IMG/VR virus record: IMGVR_UViG_3300043411_001946
Span: 1 to 31,125 of that record
Direction: 5' to 3' (one strand)
Source of the DNA: a virus
Length of the DNA: 31,125 nt
Shown: piece by piece, positions 12,990 to 19,198 of the stretch
Position numbering within the stretch: the stretch's first letter is position 1
How the letters are laid out: each line of letters starts with the position of its first letter
Program-made: the position numbers and the translations under genes
The notes under the pieces: model-generated
Database searches by the model: none
Told to the model about the DNA's origin: nothing
Seen by the model: the letters and a program-made list of their open reading frames with translations, nothing else

Positions 12990-13510
12990 GATTTTCCGAG
13001 TAGCGGCCGGCCGAGCATCCGTGCATTCGCCCTGGCGCCCCAGCCTGCCGGCTTCTTGCGCTGGGCGGCCCGCAAGAGGCCCGCGCGGGTTTGATCGGGC
13101 ACAGGTCGGCCCCGCTTGCTGGCGGCCATCTTGGCGATGCTCTCGGGTGACGCGGCGCGCTCCCGACCGCGTGCCGCAGCCTCCGGCGGCACGCCCGTGC
13201 GCTCCTGCAACAGTGCCCGCGTGCCCTCGGTGACGCGCCCGACGCCCAGCGCTTGGCGCCACATCCAGACCTTCGTGGGGCGCACGCCCCACCAGTAGCA
13301 GATTGCCTCGACGCTCTCGGTGCGCACAGCGCGGGCCAGCTCAGCGGTCAGGATCAAGGAGGGCTTGCCGCGATGCTTGCGCCGCGGCCAGGACAGCGGT
13401 GCGGCGGTCCACCCTCCGACTTCCGTGCGGCCATCAATCTCGTCATCAAGCCGGCCTCCCACGCGCACCAGCGGCGCCACGTAGGAGCCGGCGATCAACT
13501 CAGGCGGCAT
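12986..13510 (-). CDS. predicted HTH DNA-binding protein of operon p3, 174 aa
   Basis: A mid-protein segment (residues ~58-95) has SVEAICYWWGVRPTKVWMWR followed by ALGVGRVTEGTRALL, a helix-turn-helix seen in phage and mobile-element proteins that scan for WW.GV..T.V..WR.LGV. The C-terminal ~60 residues are strongly basic with ESIAKMAASKRGRPVPD, a NUMOD3-like DNA-contact pattern. The N-terminus (MPPELIAGSYVAPLVRVGG) is unassigned. No nuclease catalytic motif is seen. Start and the upstream stop overlap by a few bases, and the KorA-like gene overlaps its end. It could be a regulator or a nuclease-less homing-type binding protein. Confidence 0.6.
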   Translation of the reverse strand: MPPELIAGSYVAPLVRVGGRLDDEIDGRTEVGGWTAAPLSWPRRKHRGKPSLILTAELARAVRTESVEAICYWWGVRPTKVWMWRQALGVGRVTEGTRALLQERTGVPPEAAARGRERAASPESIAKMAASKRGRPVPDQTRAGLLRAAQRKKPAGWGARANARMLGRPLLGKS

Positions 13511-13727
13511 CAAGGGCCGCCTTTGCCTTTCGCTGGTCGAGCATGGAGACGGCGCCGGCGCACATCATTACTAGGTTTCCCGTGGCCCTGTTGCGCGCCA
13601 GGGCGCCGATCTCGGCGCCCTGGCGCTGCACGGTGCCGAGCATGTCCCAGCCCGGCATCGGCGCGTGTTGATAGAGCCGCCAGGGGCCCCCCAGCCTGAT
13701 CGTGATTTGCTTGCCGGTGACTTGCAT
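13500..13727 (-). CDS. first gene of operon p3, hypothetical protein, 75 aa
   Basis: Start MQVTGKQITIRLGGPWRLYQ has an AAGGAAG site upstream. Continuing parts are MPGWDMLGTVQRQGAEIGAL and GNLVMMCAGAVSMLDQRKAK. The N-terminal part looks beta-rich, the end helical. Family unknown. It is the promoter-proximal gene of an autoregulated operon, as are the small genes after p1 and p2. A second open frame (13510-13785) overlaps it but reads H/R/P-rich and is judged a shadow. Confidence 0.6.
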   Translation of the reverse strand: MQVTGKQITIRLGGPWRLYQHAPMPGWDMLGTVQRQGAEIGALARNRATGNLVMMCAGAVSMLDQRKAKAALDAA

Positions 13728-13792
13728 TTTTCTTCCTTGTCCCCCCATTCCGGGAAGGCGCCGGGGTGATCACTGCGATCACCATGGAGTCA

Positions 13793-13821
13793 ATTATGCA
13801 TCTATTTTTAGATGCATGCAA
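13793..13821 (-). promoter_or_regulatory. promoter p3 with a different palindromic operator
   Basis: Read leftward: -35 TTGCAT (13821-13816), 17 bp, -10 CATAAT (13798-13793). A perfect palindrome ATGCATCTA-TTTT-TAGATGCAT (13796-13817) fills the spacer. The core layout equals p1 and p2, but the operator is exchanged. ATGGTG again follows 7 nt after the -10. Confidence 0.85.
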
Positions 13822-13921
13822 GCGCTTTCGAAAAGCCCGCAAATCCTTGTGGTCATTGCTCGTGCGAGAGGAGACAATATCGAAGCTGGCAGCGCCGCCA
13901 CGCAAACCAAGAAACTCGTAC

Positions 13922-14230
13922 ATGCTGCTCCTCAACGTCCGGTACATGCTCGTGCCCCACCCGCACATGCTCGTCGACGCGGCGGGCGAGCGACACCTCG
14001 CGCCCTACGGCGCCCCACGGGACAAGGGGCCGGACTACGGCATCGAGACCGGCATGGACATCGTTCGACGGGGGGCGCCCGATGAATACCTCGTCGAAGG
14101 CGTGGTGAGCGACGGCACCGTCACCACGGCCTTCCGCTGGCACGGGGAGACACGCCCGCCGGCGGTCCCGAGCTGGGAGGCCCTGAAGGAATGGCCGCAC
14201 ACTGTCGTGAGCGAGAGGGCGACGATGTAG
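13922..14230 (+). CDS. hypothetical protein, 102 aa, divergent from operon p3
   Basis: This is the only + strand gene in the right half. It reads MLLLNVRYMLVPHPHMLVDA, then PRDKGPDYGIETGMDIVRRG and VSDGTVTTAFRWHGETRPPA, ending VVSERATM. It looks like a small beta-rich protein. Family unknown. The start is uncertain: ATGs at 13922 and 13946 are possible, and the frame is open upstream to 13766 across the p3 operator, which I consider non-coding. I see no good rightward promoter. It ends 18 bases before the terminator hairpin. Confidence 0.5.
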   Translation: MLLLNVRYMLVPHPHMLVDAAGERHLAPYGAPRDKGPDYGIETGMDIVRRGAPDEYLVEGVVSDGTVTTAFRWHGETRPPAVPSWEALKEWPHTVVSERATM

Positions 14231-14243
14231 GCCTGGAAACGGC

Positions 14244-14272
14244 AAAAAGCCCCACCGCCGAAGCGGTGGGGC
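14244..14272 (-). terminator. intrinsic terminator of the late operon
   Basis: A perfect 10-bp stem, GCCCCACCGC/GCGGTGGGGC with a 4-nt loop, is followed leftward by five T residues (plus-strand AAAAA at 14244-14248). It closes the leftward late transcript before it can enter the accessory region. It may also work weakly in the + direction, where only a short CTTAT follows. Confidence 0.9.
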
Positions 14273-14315
14273 CTTATCCCTTTGACGCCGCCCGGTGACG
14301 CCGGGCGGTGCTGCG

Positions 14316-14573
14316 TCAGGGCTTCGCAGCAACCGGTTGAGGCATGGTCTCGCTTCCACGGGCGGTTTGTGACGCCGCCCGCTGCGCACCCAAGGAGCCG
14401 GGCTCTCGCCGCCCTGGACCACTTTCCCGGCCGTCGCCGACCGGGTAATACGCGCCCGCTCCCACAGGCAGCTCGCCGCGCACGTCTCGCGGCTTCCTTG
14501 CGCAACACCCGGCCAAACGGCCCTCGCTGGGTGGGGTCTGTCCCTGTGGGCGACTCCCCTGCGCTGATGTCAC
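14316..14573 (-). CDS. possible small protein at the end of the late operon, 85 aa
   Basis: A GTG-started frame lies between the Rz/Rz1 genes and the terminator. Its middle (GELPVGAGAYYPVGDGRESG) looks less random than the R/G/P-rich rest. It ends just before an 8-bp GC hairpin (around 14285-14307) and the terminator. No family and no strong ribosome-binding site. The stretch may instead be a structured 3' untranslated region. Confidence 0.3.
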   Translation of the reverse strand: MTSAQGSRPQGQTPPSEGRLAGCCARKPRDVRGELPVGAGAYYPVGDGRESGPGRREPGSLGAQRAASQTARGSETMPQPVAAKP

Positions 14574-14643
14574 TCAGCGCCTTGCCATGACCCGAATTAT
14601 GCAGCAGCTCGCCGGCCGCGGCTGCGCGGCAAGCTTGCGAAGA

Positions 14644-15177
14644 TCAGCCGCCGCCCGCGCCACGGCTCAAGGCATCGCTGGCGCGCTCGCAGGTGAGGCC
14701 GCGGGCGTGGAGTTCGTCAGCGAACGCTCCGACCTCGACAAGCTCTCCCGAATGCCGTGCGAGCAGCCCCGCGAGCAGATCGAGGGGATCGGCACCAGGC
14801 TCACTCGGGCCTGCGCCGGCAGCGCCGGGATCCTCGGCGGCTCGGGGGGCGGCGCGGCGATAGGCGTCGAGTTGTGCGCGCAGGCTGTCAGCAGCAGCGC
14901 GAGCAGTAAGGGCGTCAGCGCGCGCGGTGTCGATGCGGGTCTGTCCATCCTGGGTCTCCTTGTCGATGCGGTTGCGCCACTCGGCTTCGGTCGCGCGAAA
15001 AAGGCGCGCAGCCTCGGCGGTCTGGCGCAGCGTGTCGGCGTGCCGCGCCCGCGCGTCGGCCAGCGCGGCCTGCGCGTTGGCCACGCGAATCTGCTGCAGG
15101 CCGCCGCCCAGTGCCACGCCGGCGGCCAGGGCGACGGTGGCGGTGAGCCACCACGGAATCAAGGGGCTGAGCCTCAT
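14644..15177 (-). CDS. i-spanin, Rz-like, 177 aa
   Basis: Starts MRLSPLIPWWLTATVALAAG: a short cytoplasmic start, one inner-membrane anchor (residues ~8-25), then a long periplasmic coiled coil (QAALADARARHADTLRQTAE, and EAEWRNRIDKETQDG onward). This is the layout of phage Rz proteins, which fuse inner and outer membranes as the last lysis step. Its partner Rz1 is encoded inside it in another frame. The ATG overlaps the stop of the upstream 70-aa gene. Length is in the normal Rz range. Confidence 0.8.
   Translation of the reverse strand: MRLSPLIPWWLTATVALAAGVALGGGLQQIRVANAQAALADARARHADTLRQTAEAARLFRATEAEWRNRIDKETQDGQTRIDTARADALTARAAADSLRAQLDAYRRAAPRAAEDPGAAGAGPSEPGADPLDLLAGLLARHSGELVEVGAFADELHARGLTCERASDALSRGAGGG
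14667..14948 (-). CDS. o-spanin, Rz1-like lipoprotein, embedded in Rz
   Basis: Frame-shifted within the Rz gene. It begins MDRPASTPRALTPLLLALLL and reaches a lipobox LTAC at about residues 20-23, so Cys ~23 would be lipidated after cleavage. A proline-rich stretch follows (APPPEPPRIPALP), the hallmark of Rz1. The predicted lipoprotein sits in the outer membrane and pairs with Rz across the periplasm. At 93 codons it is somewhat longer than typical Rz1 and ends close to the end of Rz. Confidence 0.75.
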   Translation of the reverse strand: MDRPASTPRALTPLLLALLLTACAHNSTPIAAPPPEPPRIPALPAQARVSLVPIPSICSRGCSHGIRESLSRSERSLTNSTPAASPASAPAMP

Positions 15178-15386
15178 TCGCGGTCCCCGCGCCGCGCCAG
15201 CTTGATCACGGCGGCCACCAGCACCCCGGCGACGAGGGCCAGCACCGCCCAGCCCGCCGGCGTGGCGATCAGCCACGGCAGCCACTCGACTGGCGCCGGC
15301 AAGTAGAAGCCGCTGGCCCGGGCCGGCACGTGGCCGATCAGCCACAGGGCCGCGGCGAGGCAGAGAAGGAAGCGGATGGGGCTCAT
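15174..15386 (-). CDS. small membrane protein of the lysis cassette, 70 aa (holin candidate)
   Basis: Two hydrophobic segments: residues ~5-20 (FLLCLAAALWLIGHV, followed by a possible signal-peptidase site ARAS) and ~44-62 (GWAVLALVAGVLVAAVIKL), with a basic end KLARRGDRE. It abuts the endolysin stop and overlaps the Rz start. Position and size fit a holin or pinholin partner of a SAR endolysin, but the cleavable-looking N-terminus also fits a small exported membrane protein. Confidence 0.55.
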   Translation of the reverse strand: MSPIRFLLCLAAALWLIGHVPARASGFYLPAPVEWLPWLIATPAGWAVLALVAGVLVAAVIKLARRGDRE

Positions 15387-15848
15387 TCAGGACTCACACA
15401 TCTCCCTTTCTGCTGCCCGTCTCTTGATGAGACCGGGCAACTGCCGGCCGCCGGCATACGTCCAGCGGCTCAGCTCGGCGCAGGCGCCGGCCAGGTCGCC
15501 GGCGTTGGCCTTGCGGGCCAGCGTGGACCCGCAGAAAGCTTTGTTGCCGACGTTGAAAGCGAAGCTGACGAACGCGGCCTTCTGCCCCTCGGTCAGGGGG
15601 GCGGTGATGCAGTCCAGCGCGCCGGCGTGGTGCAGCAAGTCGGCGGCAAGCTGCTGCTGGCACTGCTCCGGCGTCCAGCGCTGGCCCATGCGCAGCTCCG
15701 GGCCGGTGTGGCCCACGCAGCTCGTGAGCACGCCGATGGGGTCGCGGTAGGTGCGCAGGATCGTGCCCTCGAACACAGGCACCATCGCCAGCAGCAGCGC
15801 GGCGGCGCCCGCACCGACCTTGGCGATCAATTTGGCGCGGGCGCTCAT
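15387..15848 (-). CDS. SAR endolysin, T4-type lysozyme (GH24), 153 aa
   Basis: The catalytic triad spacing E-8-D-5-T is exact: Glu27 in VPVFEGTILRTYRD, Asp36, and Thr42 in GVLTSC. Next come GHTGPEL and TEGQKAAFVSFAFNVGNKAF, both typical of GH24 muramidases that cut peptidoglycan. The N-terminal segment (residues ~8-25) is rich in A, G and L and only mildly hydrophobic, the mark of a signal-arrest-release domain that lets the enzyme wait in the membrane. Cys44 near the active site may take part in disulfide control. Start overlaps the stop of the coiled-coil membrane protein gene. Confidence 0.92.
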   Translation of the reverse strand: MSARAKLIAKVGAGAAALLLAMVPVFEGTILRTYRDPIGVLTSCVGHTGPELRMGQRWTPEQCQQQLAADLLHHAGALDCITAPLTEGQKAAFVSFAFNVGNKAFCGSTLARKANAGDLAGACAELSRWTYAGGRQLPGLIKRRAAEREMCES

Positions 15849-16147
15849 CGCAGCGGGCCCCCCTTGGCCGACGCCCACAGGCCGGCGAGTGCCACGCCCA
15901 GGGCGGCGATCGCGGCCATGGGTTTCGCCAGCTTGCCGAGCCAGTTGAGGACTTTGAACGCGCCCTTCATCGCGTCGAAAAACGCGATCAGCTCGGCGGT
16001 CTGCGTGACCACCTTTTGCGTGAGCCGAGTGTTCTCGGTCAGCGCGTCCTCGAGCCGGTCGAGCCGCTTCTTGTCGCGATCCAGACGCTCCTGCACCGCG
16101 CCCAATTCGTCCTTCGTCGCGCACGGGGGTTTGACGGGTTCGGTCAC
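15845..16147 (-). CDS. coiled-coil membrane protein, XhlA-like, 100 aa
   Basis: GTG start with AGGAGG eight bases upstream. Residues ~12-55 form a coiled coil (KDELGAVQERLDRDKKRLDR, LEDALTENTRLTQKV). Residues ~72-92 are a membrane helix (AKPMAAIAALGVALAGLWAS). This N-coil/C-anchor plan resembles haemolysin XhlA and other holin-accessory proteins. Lying directly before the endolysin gene, it is a candidate holin or holin regulator. Confidence 0.65.
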   Translation of the reverse strand: MTEPVKPPCATKDELGAVQERLDRDKKRLDRLEDALTENTRLTQKVVTQTAELIAFFDAMKGAFKVLNWLGKLAKPMAAIAALGVALAGLWASAKGGPLR

Positions 16148-16911
16148 TTTTTGCCTCCTTTGTAGCTGCGCCCGATGGCGATGTGAGGCACGCGCCCGAA
16201 CTGGCCCTCGGGCCGGTACAGCGCGTACTCCAGCTTCGCGCCGTAGCTGCGAATCAGGCACAGCGCGCCCCAGTGGCGGAAGCTCTTGTAGTGGTACGTG
16301 TCGCCGCACTTGAGCAAAAAGTGCCCCGGCTTCGCGCGCCCGATGTCGGTGCTGCCGCTGATGCACACCGGCCGCTCGCTCACGTCCACGCCCAACGACA
16401 CCGACAGCGCGGACGCGCGGTTGCGACAGCCCACCCACACCCAGCGCGCGACGAAGCCGCGCGGGTGGAAGCGCTTGCAGTAGTACGCTTTGCCGTCGTA
16501 CAGCGGGTCGTCGTAGCGGTAGACGTGCTCGCCGGGGCGCGCCGCCTCGCCGTTGCGCAGGTCCAGCCATCGGCCGTCGCGGTAGACGGCCTCGCCATCG
16601 CCGTTGAGCGAGACGTTGTTGTCCCACTTGCGCGCCCAGGCGGGCAGCTTGTCGGCCGATCGGGGCGTGAACAGCAGCGCGTAGGCCACGACCACGGGCG
16701 CGGTCACATCGGGCCAGAACGTCTTGTGCTCCGCAGCCTGCGCGCGATCGATGCAGGTCACGGCCGCGGCGCGGTCACCGATGCTCACGTCGGCCAGGGC
16801 CATCAGCTCAGCGATGGCGCCGCGCGGGCTCGACGACAGCAGCTTCGCCGCGATCAGCAGCAGCACGGGCGCGGCGTGGAGAACCGCGAAGGCGATGAAA
16901 AGATAGCTCAC
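16144..16911 (-). CDS. membrane-anchored hypothetical protein, 255 aa
   Basis: GTG start overlapping the stop of the upstream gene. A membrane helix at residues ~4-24 (YLFIAFAVLHAAPVLLLIAA) is followed by a ~225-residue soluble part. Notable blocks are VVVAYALLFTPRSADKLPAW, DGRWLDLRNGEAARPGEHVY, RYDDPLYDGKAYYCKRFHPR and GHFLLKCGDTYHYKSFRHWG. Many W, Y, C and H residues suggest a folded, possibly ligand-binding beta domain. I do not recognise the family. It forms a two-gene block with the next upstream gene between tail fibre and lysis genes, where phages often keep superinfection-exclusion or host-range factors. Confidence 0.6.
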   Translation of the reverse strand: MSYLFIAFAVLHAAPVLLLIAAKLLSSSPRGAIAELMALADVSIGDRAAAVTCIDRAQAAEHKTFWPDVTAPVVVAYALLFTPRSADKLPAWARKWDNNVSLNGDGEAVYRDGRWLDLRNGEAARPGEHVYRYDDPLYDGKAYYCKRFHPRGFVARWVWVGCRNRASALSVSLGVDVSERPVCISGSTDIGRAKPGHFLLKCGDTYHYKSFRHWGALCLIRSYGAKLEYALYRPEGQFGRVPHIAIGRSYKGGKK

Positions 16912-17348
16912 AGAACGATCTCCGACGTGATCCCAGAAATGTCGCCGGCCCAACCCTTGACGATGACCAGCTCGTCGATGTGCGCGCGGATGCCACCGGC
17001 GTTGCTGCCAGGGGCGCCCAAGCCGTTGCCAACGGCGCACCGAAAGCTCACGCCGGCCGGGTTCGCCAGCCCGCTGTGCGCGCCCGGCACGGCGAAGGGG
17101 GCGATCAGGTGGTCCCACGCGTTGCGCCAGAGCGGCAGGCGCCGGGCGGCGTTGGTGCAGTAGCCGCAGGCGTCGGCCTTGTCGTCTTCGGCGATGTCGA
17201 GGGCCTGGATGCGGCGGTGGACGGTGCGCAGGCCGGCGGCCTCGATGGCGGCGCAGGCCAGAAAAATCAAGGGGTAGAAGATGGTCAGGGCCAGGGCGCA
17301 CAGCAGGGTCATGGCGCACAGCTTGATGAGGGTGGTGGTTTTGTTCAA
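16908..17348 (-). CDS. membrane-anchored hypothetical protein, 146 aa
   Basis: TTG start chosen because GAGGAG lies six bases upstream and no better start exists. The N-terminal helix (IKLCAMTLLCALALTIFYPL, then IFLACAAI) is a membrane anchor. The soluble part has CGYCTNAARRLPLWRNAWDH and NPAGVSFRCAVGNGLGAPGS. The C-x2-C pair and a further Cys could hold a metal or disulfides. Its last codons overlap the start of the 255-aa gene, so the two are probably made together and may form one complex in the inner membrane. Confidence 0.6.
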   Translation of the reverse strand: MNKTTTLIKLCAMTLLCALALTIFYPLIFLACAAIEAAGLRTVHRRIQALDIAEDDKADACGYCTNAARRLPLWRNAWDHLIAPFAVPGAHSGLANPAGVSFRCAVGNGLGAPGSNAGGIRAHIDELVIVKGWAGDISGITSEIVL

Positions 17349-17357
17349 GGCTGCTCC

Positions 17358-17966
17358 TCAGCTGATTCCAAATATTGCGTAGCTGGCCCGCTGACCGCCT
17401 GAGATGAGCAGTTGCATCGACCCGGTTGAGGCTGATGCCGCGATAGGCGCGTAGCCGGCGTACAGCATCGGGGAGGAGGTGTAGTCCGCCCAAACCGTGA
17501 GAGCTGGGGTAGTCCTGGTTGTCCAGGAGGAGGAGTCTGTACTGGTTCCAATGCACAGCAGGATCGATGGACTGTCTGGTGCGGCGAGCGTGACGGCGGT
17601 GCCGAAGGAATTCGTAGAGCCGTTAGCGAGATACGCCGATCCACCCACGGGACGGAACTGGGCGGCCATCCCATAGCCGCTATAGGTGGCGGTTTGTGGC
17701 CAAATATCCTCAAGCGAGCTCGAATCTGCTGGTGCAATCCTGTAGCAGTGGCGTGGTGCAGAATCGGCAGGGAACATCCAGGTCCAGCCGGGTGGCAAAG
17801 AGCGAGAGCCTCCAGAACCCCCATGCGCGAAGCAGCAGACCAGGAGGTCGCCCTGCCGGACCGGCGCTGGAGCGTAGAGCGGCTTACTGCTGGACGCGCC
17901 GGAAGCCTGGATGTATTCCCACGACTTGTTACTGGACAGCCCGAGGGGCCTAACTGCGAATGTCAT
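17358..17966 (-). CDS. tail-fibre-associated protein, 202 aa (hypothetical)
   Basis: Starts MTFAVRPLGLSSNKSWEYIQ. The stretch APVRQGDLLVCCFAHGGSGG with PPGWTW, then SGYGMAAQFRPVGG, has the beta-strand style of phage tip or particle-bound adhesin domains. Its ATG overlaps the end of the tail-fibre gene, a usual place for fibre chaperones or distal adhesins. The base composition here looks less GC-extreme than the genes on either side, as in the adjacent fibre, suggesting the pair was acquired together. Confidence 0.5.
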   Translation of the reverse strand: MTFAVRPLGLSSNKSWEYIQASGASSSKPLYAPAPVRQGDLLVCCFAHGGSGGSRSLPPGWTWMFPADSAPRHCYRIAPADSSSLEDIWPQTATYSGYGMAAQFRPVGGSAYLANGSTNSFGTAVTLAAPDSPSILLCIGTSTDSSSWTTRTTPALTVWADYTSSPMLYAGYAPIAASASTGSMQLLISGGQRASYAIFGIS

Positions 17967-19195
17967 GCGGGCACCTTCAACCAGTTTCCTTCCCAGCGGG
18001 AGGCGCGCGCGGAGTAGGTCAGGATGAGCCAACTGGCCTGGTTGGCCCCTGTCTCGATGGCTCCAGCCACTTTGGCGCCGCTGGGCACGGCTACGGTGCG
18101 CGAGCCTGTGCCGTCCTGCAAGAATCGAATCTGTACCGTTTGACCGGCGGCCGCGTTGCTGAGCGTGATCGACGTGACGTTGCCCGTCATGGCCGCCGGC
18201 TCGAACACATTGCTGGTCGCGCAATCGAACGTAGGCGTGGCGCTGTGCGCAGGCTGCGTTGAGGGGGTGTAGGCACCGGCGTGAGAGCTGCGATTCGAGA
18301 ACGTCTTGACACCCGCGATGGACTGCGCGCCGGCCAGCTGAACAGTGTTGTTGACAAGCCACTTGAGGCAGTCGCGTGTGGTTTGCAGCAGCGCCGACAG
18401 GGCGCTCGAAGAGGTGGCTGGCAGCGTGCTTGCGGCAGCGCCGTCGGTCAGAGTTGTGGTGTTGGCCGCCTTGCCGTTCAGGGCAGTCTGCGCTGATGTG
18501 CTGACCGGCTTGTTCAGGTCGCTCGTGTTGTCCACGTTGCCCAGACCCACGGCTGAGCTGTTCAGCGTCTGCCACGACTTGTCTCCGCGCCAGTATTGGG
18601 CGCTGGTGCCAGACGTGACTGAAGGCTCCTTGCCTCCTAGCAGCGTGTTGATCTTGCTGCTGGACCAGGTGGTAACCGATCCCGTGGTTGCGTCGCTGAT
18701 GACGCCACCCGCCACTACATCGGCGGCTTTGGCCGCCCAGTGCTTCGCGCTGTACTTGCCGGGCTCGACCGCCACGTCCACCGCTTCCTCGGCCCACAGG
18801 CCGGCCTTAGTAGAGGCGTCGCTCGCCGCCGACGCGCTGCCTCCAGCGGTGCTGGCCGACGCAGCCGCGTTGCTCTCGCTGGTGCTCGCTGCGCTGGCGC
18901 TAGCTGCGGCCGCAGTGGCGTAGCCGTTGGCGGATGCCGCCGACGCTGCGCTCGATTCAGCATCGACAGCCGAAGCAGCAGCATCCGCCGCCGAGCTTTG
19001 CGCCGCCTGCGCCTGCTCGTAGGCCACGGTGGCGTTGTTGTTGACGTTGGTCTGCAGCGCGTTGAATTCGCCGATCTTGACGGTGGTCAGATGATTGACC
19101 CACTGCAACGCCTGTTGGCGAAAAGCGGAATCGACGACGTTCGGCAGCGGACCGGGGAAGTCGCTGATGGGCGTGGGGGGGATGATGACAGCCAT
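17963..19195 (-). CDS. tail fibre protein, 410 aa
   Basis: The N-terminal ~55 residues (IPPTPISDFPGPLPNVVDSA, FRQQALQWVNHLTTVKIGEF) are nearly the same as in the SGNH fibre upstream and probably dock the fibre to the tail. Residues ~55-130 are an Ala/Ser-rich helical repeat (ASAASTSESNAAASASTAGG). Then come fibre-repeat motifs (VGLGNVDNTSDLNKPVSTSA), typical of lambda Stf and P2 H fibres. The C-terminal ~100 residues (VQIRFLQDGTGSRTVAVPSG, ending RWEGNWLKVPA) form a beta tip. It starts 3 bases after the upstream stop. Confidence 0.85.
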   Translation of the reverse strand: MAVIIPPTPISDFPGPLPNVVDSAFRQQALQWVNHLTTVKIGEFNALQTNVNNNATVAYEQAQAAQSSAADAAASAVDAESSAASAASANGYATAAAASASAASTSESNAAASASTAGGSASAASDASTKAGLWAEEAVDVAVEPGKYSAKHWAAKAADVVAGGVISDATTGSVTTWSSSKINTLLGGKEPSVTSGTSAQYWRGDKSWQTLNSSAVGLGNVDNTSDLNKPVSTSAQTALNGKAANTTTLTDGAAASTLPATSSSALSALLQTTRDCLKWLVNNTVQLAGAQSIAGVKTFSNRSSHAGAYTPSTQPAHSATPTFDCATSNVFEPAAMTGNVTSITLSNAAAGQTVQIRFLQDGTGSRTVAVPSGAKVAGAIETGANQASWLILTYSARASRWEGNWLKVPA

Positions 19196-19198
19196 GGA

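Noticed and set aside
13510-13785. 91-codon frame starting at the p3 ATGGTG
   Set aside because: It overlaps the 75-aa gene in another frame and is rich in R, H, P and G. The 75-aa frame has a ribosome-binding site and more protein-like composition.
14282-14312. GC hairpin next to the late terminator as a second terminator
   Set aside because: The stem (CCGCCCGG/CCGGGCGG) is not followed by a T run in either direction, so it is at most an RNA-stabilising structure.
14590-14630. A fourth p1-like promoter (CATAAT near 14593-14598, leftward)
   Set aside because: No acceptable -35 lies at 17 bp, there is no perfect palindrome in the spacer, and ATGGTG is absent at 7 nt (an ATGGCA lies close by). 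Probably chance.
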